Positions 35,263-43,874 of a stretch of 64,000 nt of DNA are shown here, piece by piece. This DNA comes from Gemmatimonadales bacterium (GTDB lineage Bacteria; Gemmatimonadota; Gemmatimonadetes; Gemmatimonadales; GWC2-71-9): NCBI GenBank assembly GCA_036500345.1, contig DASYCE010000001.1:45790-109789 (forward strand). The letters are read 5' to 3'. How positions within the stretch are numbered: the stretch's first letter is position 1; each line of letters starts with the position of its first letter. Both the position numbers and the translations under genes were made by a program. The notes below the pieces were generated by a model. The model saw nothing but the letters and a program-made list of their open reading frames with translations. It did no database searches and had not been told where the DNA came from.

Positions 35263-35369
35263 CATGACGGCTCCCGCTGCTTGCGGACGTATGGGATAGA
35301 GGTAGCATCATGGCACTCGCCGCCTGGATTCCGCCCAGCGGCAGCCCCTCCACATCCCCAGGCATCCGA

Positions 35370-36767
35370 ATGTCGACCGCCCGCCCAGCATTGTTGATCC
35401 TCGCCACGACCGCGATCGCGGTTCCCGGCCACCTGCCCGCGCAGTCCGTGCTCGATCGGGCACGCAAGGCGGCCCAGGATGCGGCGAATGCAGGGTCGAA
35501 GGCTGTGTCGCAGGAGGTCAATCGGCAGGTCAACAGCGCCGTCGAAAACGCCGCCGAAGAGAACGTCGCCGACGGATCGTTCAGCGCCGTCCTCTCCCCG
35601 TGGGTCTCGAGCGACGGCACGAAGCAGGTGCAGCTGGCGCGCTATTCCGGGTCGGCCTTCGTGGCGACCACGGCGGCCGGGCGGCAGATCATCCTCTGCG
35701 ATGCGCGCGGGCTCCTGCCGTGGCAGGTCACCTTCGCGATCTCGAACGCGCCGCCGAGCGCCGGCGGTCGAGGCGGCGGCGCGTCCGTCGGAGGTGGCCC
35801 CGGTCAAAGCAGCACGGCTGGTCGGGGAGCAGCTCCCGCGGGCTCAGCCGGGCGCGGAGCCGGCAACGCAACTGGCACCGGACCGACTGCCGGCGCCGGC
35901 CGCGGCAATGGCGCCAGCGACGGCGGAGCCGCGAGTGGAGCACCGGTTCGCGGCGCTGCGACGCCGAACGCCGGTGGGGCGCGAGGTGGCGGGCGAGGTG
36001 CCGGCGCCGGAGGTGGACGCGGCGGCAGTGGTGCGACGGGCAATGGGAGCGGAGCCGGAGACAGTGCCGGCACTGGCTCGCCCGGCCGCGGCGGTGGCGC
36101 ACCGAGTCCGACCGTTGCACCATCGGCGAGCGAGCGCGATTACAAGTTTCCCACGACCCAGATCACTCTGACCTTCCCACCCTCGGGAGCCGCTCGACCC
36201 GGCAATCCGAGCCAGGGATCGTTCCGCGTCGCCGACGTCTCCGAGACCGCAGTCGCCGGCGGAGCGACCATCCGTTTCGCGCAGGCGACAATTCCCGGGA
36301 CGAAGGGGCCGCAGGTCGTCGACTTCGGCGTGGCGTTCAAGGCGCGAGCCCTTCCGACAGGACAGGCAACCAGCGGGTGCTTCGCGCCCGGGACCCCTGG
36401 CGCTCAGGGACGCGGCACCGTCGCGACCGGCGGGCGCGGTGCCCCGGCTCAGAGCAACTCCATCGCGCAGCCGACTGGCGGTACGGCCGCACCCGTCGCG
36501 AATCCGGCGGTCTCAGGCACTGCGCCGACAGTCGCGACGCCACCCGCCACAGGCCCGGTCTTCGCAGCCGGCGACGTCCTCACGCCGAAGATCGACAACA
36601 TCAAGCTGCTCAAGGAATCGAACGACAGCGCCGCCGTCGCGACGACGCTCAAGAAGGGCGACGAACTCGTCTACCTCGGCGATGATCAGAACGGCTTCGC
36701 CCACGTGCAGGGCTCGGCCGCGGAGGGGTGGGTCAAGAAGGTGCTGCTCACCAGGCACGGCAGCTGA
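35370..36767 (+). CDS. Exported protein with Gly/Ala/Arg-rich linker and C-terminal SH3-like domain
   Basis: A 465-residue protein from the ATG at 35370, which gives a signal peptide (LLILATTAIAVPGHLPAQS). An ATG at 35310 with a better ribosome site (GAGGT) would add 20 residues and remains possible. A short helical region follows (VLDRARKAAQDAANAGSKAV). Then comes a folded beta domain, about 120 residues of Gly/Ala/Arg-rich low complexity coded around 35760-36110, a second beta domain, and a C-terminal bacterial SH3 domain (KIDNIKLLKESNDSAAVATT to AEGWVKKVLLTRHGS). SH3 domains of this type often bind cell-wall peptides. The stop codon directly abuts the tRNA gene on the other strand. Confidence 0.8.
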   Translation: MSTARPALLILATTAIAVPGHLPAQSVLDRARKAAQDAANAGSKAVSQEVNRQVNSAVENAAEENVADGSFSAVLSPWVSSDGTKQVQLARYSGSAFVATTAAGRQIILCDARGLLPWQVTFAISNAPPSAGGRGGGASVGGGPGQSSTAGRGAAPAGSAGRGAGNATGTGPTAGAGRGNGASDGGAASGAPVRGAATPNAGGARGGGRGAGAGGGRGGSGATGNGSGAGDSAGTGSPGRGGGAPSPTVAPSASERDYKFPTTQITLTFPPSGAARPGNPSQGSFRVADVSETAVAGGATIRFAQATIPGTKGPQVVDFGVAFKARALPTGQATSGCFAPGTPGAQGRGTVATGGRGAPAQSNSIAQPTGGTAAPVANPAVSGTAPTVATPPATGPVFAAGDVLTPKIDNIKLLKESNDSAAVATTLKKGDELVYLGDDQNGFAHVQGSAAEGWVKKVLLTRHGS

Positions 36768-36850
36768 TGCGAACGCCGGGACTTGAACCCGGATGGGGTC
36801 TCCCCCGCCAGCTCCTAAGGCTGGTGCGTATACCATTCCGCCACGTTCGC
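36768..36850 (-). tRNA. tRNA-Leu (anticodon UAG)
   Basis: On the minus strand an 83-base cloverleaf folds: acceptor stem GCGAACG (36850-36844) pairs with CGTTCGC (36775-36769), anticodon stem CCAGC/GCTGG encloses loop CTTAGGA with anticodon TAG, and the T arm contains GGTTCAAGTCC. A variable arm GGCGGGGGAGACC is long, as in class II tRNAs, which supports Leu. The CCA end is not encoded. The discriminator is A, as required for leucine tRNAs. Confidence 0.96.
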
Positions 36851-36947
36851 CGGTCGGCAGGAAGTTAGCGCCGGGCCCCGCCGCCGGTCTCGCGGCGATC
36901 GGCCTCCTGCCGCGCTATCTTTTCCCCCGACTCAACCACGTGGATCA

Positions 36948-37289
36948 ATGACGATGCAGGTCTCTCGTAGATGGATCGCTCCGGCAATTGCAGCTGTGAC
37001 GCTGCTCACCGCGTGTGGCGACGCCCGTCTCGACAAGCTCGCGCTCGGCATCTCGAAGGATTCCGCAGCCTCGGTCATCGGCTCGGCGCCGCATCGCAAT
37101 CTCAGCTACCTCACCGCCGGCAGGACCTGGGACGTGCAGTTCTATTCCCGGAGCGACGTCGCCGGAACCGACTCGATTCCGTGGCGCAAGATGAGCCCGG
37201 TGATCTTCATCAGCGGCAAGAGCGTTGGCTGGGGTTGGAGCTGGTGGGGGAAGACGGCGAAGAAGCAGGGAATCGCGATGCCGCAGTAG
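36948..37289 (+). CDS. Small lipoprotein with BamE/SmpA-like start
   Basis: A 113-residue protein with lipobox LTAC (Cys23). The segment DKLALGISKDSAASVIGSAP resembles the opening helix-turn of SmpA/OmlA (BamE-like) domains, in which a short motif xxIxxGMxxxxVxxxLGxP recurs, but the protein is shorter and ends in a Trp-rich stretch (GWGWSWWGKTAKK). Two starts (36948 and 36954) are possible. It lies alone between the tRNA and a convergent protease gene and is closed by a strong hairpin. The family link is tentative. Confidence 0.75.
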   Translation: MTMQVSRRWIAPAIAAVTLLTACGDARLDKLALGISKDSAASVIGSAPHRNLSYLTAGRTWDVQFYSRSDVAGTDSIPWRKMSPVIFISGKSVGWGWSWWGKTAKKQGIAMPQ

Positions 37290-37327
37290 TTGCCTGGTTC
37301 GCGATCCGTTGTTCGCTCGCCGGAAAC

Positions 37328-37362
37328 AGAGCGCCCGCCAGTGCATCACTGGCGGGCGCTCT
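37328..37362. terminator. Bidirectional terminator between convergent genes
   Basis: Perfect 15-bp stem (37328-37342 with 37348-37362) and 5-base loop, between the lipoprotein and the HtrA gene stops, followed by TCATT on the plus strand. Confidence 0.85.
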
Positions 37363-37384
37363 TCATTCGATCGTGCAGCGGCGA

Positions 37385-39004
37385 TCAGTGGATACGGAAC
37401 CGATCGATTCGGGTGGTCGGCTTCTTGTCCGGACCCACGCTCGTCAATTCCAGCGTGACAATATTGTGGACTGCGCCGTTCAGCGCCGCCTTGAGGTCGG
37501 CCTCGTTCCTGACCGGCTTCCCTTCGATCGCCGTGATCACGTCGGCCGTGCCGCATTGCTGCTGCTGGACATCTTCGGCACTGCAGATCGTGTGCGTTGA
37601 CGCCACCGAGCCATCCACCACGCTGTCGATCAGCAGCCCGCGGACCGTGTTCGGCAGACCATCCTGCTCGGCCGTTGCAGCGGTGAGGGGTTCGGTCACC
37701 AGGCCGAGCATGCTCTTGCTCGCGGTGACCTCGGTGGTCTTCGGCGAATCGGGCGACGCCGACGCATCCGCCACGTTGGTCGGCTGGTCAACGCTCGTCA
37801 GCTTGACCGAGACGCTGTGCTTGCCGTCCTTGCGATAGAGCTCGACCTTGACCACGTCGCCCGGACGGCGGAAGCCGACGATCTGCTGCAACTGCGACGT
37901 GTAGTGCACCGGCTGGCCGTCGATCGAGACGATCACGTCACCCGGTACGATCCCCGCGGCCTTCGCCGGCGAATCAGAGCCCGAGTACGACTCGATCCGC
38001 ACGCCGGAGATCGACGGGAGGCCGAGGTAATCGGCGTCCTCGCCGTTGGCATCATGGACGTACACACCCAGCCCTGCGCGCTCGACGCGGCCGCGGGTGA
38101 CGAGCTGGTCCATCACCTTGCGTGCGAGATCGATCGGTACCGCAAAGGCGTAGCCGGTGTAGTAGCCGGTCTGCGACGCGATCGCGGCGTTGATCCCGAT
38201 CACTTCGCCGCGGACGTTCACCAGCGGGCCGCCGGAATTCCCCTTGTTGATCACCGCGTCGGTCTGGATGTAGTCCTGGATCAGCTTGCCGTTGTCGAAA
38301 TCGCCGAGGGCGAGATTGGCGCGGCCCTTGGCGCTGACGATTCCCTGCGTCACGGTGAAGGTGAGGTCGCCGCCAAGCGGGTTACCGATCGCCAGCACCC
38401 ACTCGCCGACGCGCGTCGCATCCGACGAACCGAGCGCCGCCGGGGTGAGCCCCGAGGCGTCGATCTTGAGGACGCCGATGTCGGTGTCCTTGTCGGTGCC
38501 GACGATCTTGGCGGTGTATTCACGGCCGTCGAGCAGGCGAACCGTCACCTTGCTCGCGCCTTCGATCACATGGTTGTTGGTGAGGATGTATCCGTCGCTC
38601 GACACGATGAATCCCGACCCGCTGCTGTGCTCCAGCTCGGGTGGCTGGTCCTGCCGGCGACGCTGCTGCAGCTGTCCGCGAGGAACCAGCTGCTGAAAGC
38701 CCGGGGGAAGCTGGCTCATTATCTCTGACTGGTCGTCCGCGCTCATCGGCGATTCTGACTGGATGTAGACAACGGACGGGCGCACCGCATCGACAACCGC
38801 CGCGTACGCATCGCTCAGATCAACCAGGGCGCGCGCCGCCGGAATCCGCGGGGCATCGACCTTGACGATCGGAGTGTGAGCAGCGCGTTCCTGGGCGAGG
38901 CCGGTGCGAGGGAAATCAAGAAGCCCGGCGAAGAAGAGGCCGAGCACAAACGCGAGCGCCACGAGGGCGCCAAACTTGATCCAATTTCGCGAACGCGTGG
39001 ACAT
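37385..39004 (-). CDS. HtrA/DegP-like serine protease with two PDZ-type domains
   Basis: A 539-residue periplasmic protease. A membrane anchor or uncleaved signal (FGALVALAFVLGLFFAGLL) starts the protein. The trypsin-like domain has the triad His145 (TNNHVIEG), Asp175 (DTDIGVLK) and Ser257 (GNSGGPL). A Gln-rich loop (residues 108-125) precedes the domain. The first PDZ domain (about 300-405) is clear (KAAGIVPGDVIVSIDGQPV); a second, more diverged one lies at 440-539 (DVITAIEGKPVRNEADLKAAL). It should degrade or chaperone misfolded envelope proteins. It follows dnaK on the same strand after 124 bases with a hairpin between, so it is likely its own unit. Confidence 0.95.
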   Translation of the reverse strand: MSTRSRNWIKFGALVALAFVLGLFFAGLLDFPRTGLAQERAAHTPIVKVDAPRIPAARALVDLSDAYAAVVDAVRPSVVYIQSESPMSADDQSEIMSQLPPGFQQLVPRGQLQQRRRQDQPPELEHSSGSGFIVSSDGYILTNNHVIEGASKVTVRLLDGREYTAKIVGTDKDTDIGVLKIDASGLTPAALGSSDATRVGEWVLAIGNPLGGDLTFTVTQGIVSAKGRANLALGDFDNGKLIQDYIQTDAVINKGNSGGPLVNVRGEVIGINAAIASQTGYYTGYAFAVPIDLARKVMDQLVTRGRVERAGLGVYVHDANGEDADYLGLPSISGVRIESYSGSDSPAKAAGIVPGDVIVSIDGQPVHYTSQLQQIVGFRRPGDVVKVELYRKDGKHSVSVKLTSVDQPTNVADASASPDSPKTTEVTASKSMLGLVTEPLTAATAEQDGLPNTVRGLLIDSVVDGSVASTHTICSAEDVQQQQCGTADVITAIEGKPVRNEADLKAALNGAVHNIVTLELTSVGPDKKPTTRIDRFRIH

Positions 39005-39039
39005 GATTCCTTTTCCGATTCAGGGTTTCGGGTGCATCA

Positions 39040-39061
39040 CCGGGCGTCGTGCGACGCCCGG
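39040..39061 (-). terminator. Hairpin after dnaK
   Basis: Self-complementary CCGGGCGTCG...CGACGCCCGG at 39040-39061 with a very small loop, between dnaK and htrA. No U-tract, so it may only attenuate read-through. Confidence 0.45.
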
Positions 39062-39128
39062 CCTGACGACTCGAATAATACGTTGATGCGTGAGGAATCG
39101 TTCCGGTCGCGCCGCAATCAGCGGCGTG

Positions 39129-41039
39129 TCACTTCTTTTCCTCGTCCACTATCTCGTAGTCCGCCTCGACCGCGTCGTCCTTCGGAGGCGCCGATTGCGT
39201 CCCCTCCCCACCCGGAGGCGGTTCGGAGCCGCTTGCCGACGCATTTTGATAGAGCGACGCGCCCGCGGCGGAGTACGCCACGTTCAGTTCATCCAGCGCG
39301 GTCCGGATTGCTGCGGAGTCGCCGGTCCGCAGGGCATCCTTCCCCGCCTGCACCGCCTTGTCGAGCCGCTCCTTGGCATCCGCCGCCAGGCGATCGACCC
39401 ACTCCTTCGAATCCTTCTCGACCTTGTAGACCAGCCCGTCGAGCTGGTTCCGCGTCTCGATCTCCTGCCGCCGGTCCGAATCGGCCTTGGCGTTGGACTC
39501 GGCCTGCTTGACCATCTTGTCGATATCGGCATCTGACAGCCCGCTCGACGCCTCGATCCGGATCTTCTGTTCCTTCCCGGTCGTCTTGTCCTTCGCCGAG
39601 ACGTGCAGGATCCCGTTGGCGTCGATGTCGAACGTCACCTCGACCTGAGGCATCCCGCGCTGTGCCGGCGGAATCCCCGTGAGCTGGAACTTGCCGATTG
39701 TCCGGTTGTCCTGCGCCATCTGCCGCTCGCCCTGCAGCACGTGGATCTCGACCGTCGTCTGATTGTCCTCGGCCGTCGAGAAGACCTCCGACTTCTTGGT
39801 CGGGATCGTCGTGTTCCGCGGAATGAGGACCGTCGTGACGCCACCCAGCGTCTCGATCCCGAGTGACAGCGGCGTTACGTCGAGGAGGAGGACATCCTTG
39901 ACCTCGCCGGCCAGAACACCGCCCTGGATCGCCGCACCGATCGCGACGACTTCGTCGGGATTGACCGAGCGATTCGGCTCCTTGCCGAAGAACTCCTTGA
40001 CGATCTCCTGGATCTTCGGAATGCGCGTCGACCCGCCGACGAGAATCACTTCGTCGATTTCGCCCGGCTTGATCCCGGCATCCTTGAGCGCCTGCTCCAT
40101 CGGCGGAATCGTCCGCTTGATCAGGTCGTCGCACAGCTGCTCGAACTTCGCCCGGCTGAGGCTCAGGTTGAGGTGCTTCGGCCCCGACTGATCGGCCGTG
40201 ATGAACGGCAGGTTGATGTCGGTCTGCGAGGTGCTCGACAGCTCCATCTTCGCCTTTTCCGCGGCTTCCTTGAGGCGCTGCAACGCCATCGGATCCTTGG
40301 ACAGGTCGATCCCCTGGTCGCGCTTGAACTCGGTGACCAGCCATTCGATCAGCCGCTCATCAAAATCGTCGCCGCCCAGGTGGGTGTCGCCGTTGGTCGA
40401 CTTGACCTCGAAGACCCCTTCGGCGAGTTCGAGCACCGAGATGTCGTACGTCCCGCCGCCGAGATCGAAGACCGCGATCTTTTCGTCCTTCTTCTTCTCG
40501 AGGCCGTAGGCGAGTGCCGCCGCCGTCGGCTCGTTGATGATCCGCAGCACTTCGAGGCCGGCGATCTTCCCGGCATCCTTGGTCGCCTGGCGCTGGGCGT
40601 CGTTGAAATACGCCGGAACGGTGATCACCGCCTTGTCGACCGTCGCGCCGAGATAGTCCTCGGCGGTCTGCTTCATCTTCTGGAGGATCATCGCCGAGAT
40701 CTCGGGCGGGGTGTACTTCTTCCCCGCGATCTCGACCGAGGCGAGCCCGTTCTGGCCGGCCTCGACCTTGTATGGAACGCGCTTCGTCTCCTCGGTGATC
40801 TCGTTCATCCGGCGCCCCATGAAGCGCTTGATCGAGAAGACGGTCTGCTTCGGATTGGTGACAGCCTGCCGCTTCGCCACCTGCCCGACGAGGCGGTCGC
40901 CGTCCTTGGTGAATGCCACGACCGACGGGGTCGTTCGGCCCCCTTCGGCGTTGGGGATCACGACGGGGTCGCCCCCCTCCATGACTGCGACGACGGAGTT
41001 GGTGGTGCCGAGGTCGATCCCGATGATCTTCGATGCCAT
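39129..41039 (-). CDS. dnaK: Chaperone protein DnaK (Hsp70)
   Basis: A 636-residue Hsp70. The ATG at 41039 has AAGGAG upstream and yields the family start [18 protein letters not shown]; a longer frame from 41162 is rejected. The ATPase domain includes IDLGTTNS, the [12 protein letters not shown] motif and [11 protein letters not shown]. The interdomain linker [15 protein letters not shown] and the substrate domain follow, ending with the acidic [10 protein letters not shown] tail. Length is normal. It is not accompanied here by grpE, dnaJ or hrcA, and no CIRCE element was found in the 182 bases before it. It is divergent from a glycosyltransferase gene. Confidence 0.98.
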   Translation of the reverse strand: MASKIIGIDLGTTNSVVAVMEGGDPVVIPNAEGGRTTPSVVAFTKDGDRLVGQVAKRQAVTNPKQTVFSIKRFMGRRMNEITEETKRVPYKVEAGQNGLASVEIAGKKYTPPEISAMILQKMKQTAEDYLGATVDKAVITVPAYFNDAQRQATKDAGKIAGLEVLRIINEPTAAALAYGLEKKKDEKIAVFDLGGGTYDISVLELAEGVFEVKSTNGDTHLGGDDFDERLIEWLVTEFKRDQGIDLSKDPMALQRLKEAAEKAKMELSSTSQTDINLPFITADQSGPKHLNLSLSRAKFEQLCDDLIKRTIPPMEQALKDAGIKPGEIDEVILVGGSTRIPKIQEIVKEFFGKEPNRSVNPDEVVAIGAAIQGGVLAGEVKDVLLLDVTPLSLGIETLGGVTTVLIPRNTTIPTKKSEVFSTAEDNQTTVEIHVLQGERQMAQDNRTIGKFQLTGIPPAQRGMPQVEVTFDIDANGILHVSAKDKTTGKEQKIRIEASSGLSDADIDKMVKQAESNAKADSDRRQEIETRNQLDGLVYKVEKDSKEWVDRLAADAKERLDKAVQAGKDALRTGDSAAIRTALDELNVAYSAAGASLYQNASASGSEPPPGGEGTQSAPPKDDAVEADYEIVDEEKK

Positions 41040-41221
41040 GAGTTTGATTCTCCTTGAGGTCCCCGGAATGGCCGATTTGGCCTGATGGAGACGATCGCGC
41101 GGGTCTAAAGCAACGCTCAGGCCGCAAGATTCCGCCAGAATGGCACAAACTCTCCCCTCCAATGGTCCCGGGAGCCGTTCGCGGATACCTTTGCCCTGCG
41201 GCCGGACCGCGCCGCTCTCTC

Positions 41222-42310
41222 ATGGATCAACCGACCCCCATCCCCCCTCGGCCGGGAACGCAGCCACTCGTTTCAGTGGTGATTCCCTGTTACGCCCAGG
41301 CGCATTTCATCGCCGACGCGCTCGAAAGCGTCTTCCGGCAGACCGTGCCGGCCGCCGACGTTGTCGTCGTCAACGACGGAGCGCCAGACACCGCGCTCCT
41401 CGAACAGGTGATCGCGCCCTACCGCGACCGGATCATCTACGTCCGGCAGGAGAACCGCGGCCTCTCGGCTGCACGGAACGCGGGACTGACGCGCACCCGC
41501 GGCGAATTTCTCATTTTTCTCGACGCCGACGACCGGTTGCTCCCCAACGCCATCGCTTCAGGGGCTGCGGCGCTCGAATCGAGCCCGCGTTGCGGTCTCG
41601 TCTGGGGCCTTCGCCATGTGATCGATGCATCCGGAACCCGGATGCGATTTGACGCAGGCCGCATCTCCGACACCGAGCGGTACATCGACCTCCTCCGCAC
41701 CAACATCGTCGGCCCGCCGGTCGGGGTGATGTGGCGGCGATCGACGCTCCTCACGGTTGGCGGTTTCGCGGAGGACCTTCGCTGCGGTGAGGACTACGAC
41801 GCGTATCTCGCCATCGCATGGGTGAGCGAGATCCGTTGTCATGGCGAGACAGTCGCCGACTATCGGCTGCACAACGCGAACATGTCGAGCAATCACCTGC
41901 GGATGCTCGCTGCCGTCGGCGAGGTGTACACGCGACAGGCGCGACGAATTGGTGCCGATCGTGCCATGCGGCGCGCGCTCAGGGCGGGATGGAGCGACAT
42001 CCATTACCGCTACGTCTGGTTGCCGCTTCTCGACCTGCTCCACCGCTACACGCTCGAACGGAAGGCCTGGCGGGCGGCGCTCCTCTCGGCGCGCCTCCTC
42101 TGCCGCTATCCGTTGCGCTTCACTCCGATTCTGCTGCGCCACGTTCCGAAGGCGATGAGGCTCATCCTTCGCCTCCGGAGCGCGACCGATGCTGATCAGC
42201 GGCCGAGCAGTTCGGGGATCACGCTTCCGTCGACGCCCGTCATCTCGACGCCGAGCAATGCGGAGAACGTCGGCGCCAGGTCGAGCGTCAAGACGATGCG
42301 ATCGAGCTGA
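41222..42310 (+). CDS. Family 2 glycosyltransferase
   Basis: A 362-residue GT-A fold enzyme from the ATG at 41222. The N-terminal signature VSVVIPCYAQ (17-26), ENRGLSAARNAGL (77-89) and the metal-binding DADD (101-104) are all present; RCGEDYDAYL near residue 184 is the acceptor-side ED motif. It should transfer a sugar from a nucleotide donor to a polysaccharide or glycan acceptor at the inner membrane. The last 38 residues are coded antisense to the end of the convergent phosphatase gene and look atypical (Ser/Thr/Arg-rich), suggesting that an earlier stop codon was lost. Confidence 0.93.
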   Translation: MDQPTPIPPRPGTQPLVSVVIPCYAQAHFIADALESVFRQTVPAADVVVVNDGAPDTALLEQVIAPYRDRIIYVRQENRGLSAARNAGLTRTRGEFLIFLDADDRLLPNAIASGAAALESSPRCGLVWGLRHVIDASGTRMRFDAGRISDTERYIDLLRTNIVGPPVGVMWRRSTLLTVGGFAEDLRCGEDYDAYLAIAWVSEIRCHGETVADYRLHNANMSSNHLRMLAAVGEVYTRQARRIGADRAMRRALRAGWSDIHYRYVWLPLLDLLHRYTLERKAWRAALLSARLLCRYPLRFTPILLRHVPKAMRLILRLRSATDADQRPSSSGITLPSTPVISTPSNAENVGARSSVKTMRSS

Positions 42311-43788
42311 CCTGGGGCGATTCCGGGTCCGCACGCGATGAACATTCCCTCCGGCGTGTGTTCGCCGGTACGGCAGTAGGCGTTGGCCAGCGTGAGCAGT
42401 CCGACGCGAGGCGAAAACGCCTGGATCGTCGATGCGGCGCCGTCGCCAACGGCACTCGATCCGACCGGACGCGACAGATCCCACTCCACCAGCAGATCGG
42501 GAAGGTCCTCGAGATACTCGCCGTCGAAGAGTTCGCGGGTGCGAAGGACTCGGCGCACGATCGGTTGCTTCGTGTCGGGGTCGACGAGTTCGAGAAGTTG
42601 CGCGGTCAGTTCGTCGGAGAAAGCATCTGCTTCGCTGCCGCGAGCGAGCGTGCCGAGTGGTTCGCGGCCGATCAGGTTGAGCCGGATCCCGCCCACCAGC
42701 GGCCCCATGTCGGCATGAAAGCAGCGCGACCGCTTCGGATCGATCGGCAGCGGCGTGTCCCGGTTGAGCACTCGCGTCCCCACCTCCGCGCGGAACTCGT
42801 AGAACGGCCGGCGGATCGACTCGGGGATCAGGTGGTAAATCGTACGTACGGCGCGCGTGAATCGCTCTCCGATCGTCAACGACGCCGCCGGCTGCTCGCT
42901 TCCGCGCGGCGTGCTCGCGCCGAGACCGGTGAGGATCGCGGGAAGAAGCCGGCTATATCCGGTGTAGTGCGACATCCCATGCAGCGTGACGACGACGATG
43001 GTGGTGTCCGGGCGCGCATCCGCGACGACGGCGCCGATCGCGGCGTCGATCGCCACATACGCCGATCGAAGCAGGTCGCCGCTGACAGCTTCGACCGCCG
43101 GATCGAACGCGGGGTGATGAGGATCGTGGAAGTGCCAGAGTTGATGACCGGCGCAGTGCGCCTCGTTGAAAACCTGGATCGCGAAATCCCACGGCGCATC
43201 CGCCATCAGCATTCGTGTCAGTCGCGCGCGCGACGTGGCGCCGTGCACCAGCTCGCCGGCGAAGTGCTGGTATTCGGCGAGCGTGCGATGCGCGGCGTCG
43301 CACGGCGCGGGGGCAGGGTGGTTGCCGATCGTGGTGAGAATGCGCGTCGCGAGCTCTGACGGCATGGTCTGCAGGCCGAAGATCGCATCGTGGCTGCACC
43401 ACTCGACGACCTGCCGCCCGCGCAGTGCCGGTGAAAGTCGCGAGAGCGGGACATCGAGCACCAGGACGTCGTGTCCGGCGTCGCTCAGCGTTTCCCAGAG
43501 CGCCTTTCGCCGTCCGAATTCCGCGGCGCCCATCGCTCGCGTCCGATAACTCCCGGTCTGCAGCTGCTGCAGCCAGTAGATCCCATGCTGCGCGGGATTG
43601 CAGCCGGTGTAGAACGACGGCCAGGTGGAACCGGTGTGAAACGGCCAGATTGCAGCCAGATCGCCGCGCAGGCCGCGAGCCTCGAGCCGGGCGAGATTGG
43701 GGAGAGTGCCATCGGCTGTCCACCGCTTGAGGAGCGCGGGAGACGCAGCGTCGATGGCGAGAACCATCAGCCGTTGTGTATCGGGCAT
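42196..43788 (-). CDS. Alkaline-phosphatase-superfamily protein (type I phosphodiesterase/NPP fold)
   Basis: A 530-residue protein from the ATG at 43788 (GGGAG upstream). The first metal-binding strand is MVLAIDAASP (8-17) and the nucleophile region is GSTWPSFYTG, followed by NPAQHGIYW. NEAHCAGHQLWHF occupies the usual D-x3-H metal position. The expected SDHGM motif reads TLHGMSHYTG, so one usual Asp ligand is replaced. A late CxPGIAPG-like segment (IACGPGIAPG) and DLAPTFSALLG are typical of the superfamily. It should hydrolyse a phosphate mono- or diester, but the altered ligands leave this open. It is convergent with the glycosyltransferase and overlaps it by 115 bases; divergent from the GMC oxidoreductase. 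Confidence 0.85.
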   Translation of the reverse strand: MPDTQRLMVLAIDAASPALLKRWTADGTLPNLARLEARGLRGDLAAIWPFHTGSTWPSFYTGCNPAQHGIYWLQQLQTGSYRTRAMGAAEFGRRKALWETLSDAGHDVLVLDVPLSRLSPALRGRQVVEWCSHDAIFGLQTMPSELATRILTTIGNHPAPAPCDAAHRTLAEYQHFAGELVHGATSRARLTRMLMADAPWDFAIQVFNEAHCAGHQLWHFHDPHHPAFDPAVEAVSGDLLRSAYVAIDAAIGAVVADARPDTTIVVVTLHGMSHYTGYSRLLPAILTGLGASTPRGSEQPAASLTIGERFTRAVRTIYHLIPESIRRPFYEFRAEVGTRVLNRDTPLPIDPKRSRCFHADMGPLVGGIRLNLIGREPLGTLARGSEADAFSDELTAQLLELVDPDTKQPIVRRVLRTRELFDGEYLEDLPDLLVEWDLSRPVGSSAVGDGAASTIQAFSPRVGLLTLANAYCRTGEHTPEGMFIACGPGIAPGQLDRIVLTLDLAPTFSALLGVEMTGVDGSVIPELLGR

Positions 43789-43874
43789 CGCATGCTCCCA
43801 GGGTGTTCCCGCCGGACTGCCTGGTGCAATATGGGCGGAGATCCGACGAACTGTTGCCGCGAAAGGGGGGATTG

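Noticed and set aside
41040..41221. CIRCE or sigma-32 heat-shock element before dnaK
   Set aside because: No TTAGCACTC/GAGTGCTAA dyad and no convincing CTTGAA/CCCCAT pair were found in this region.
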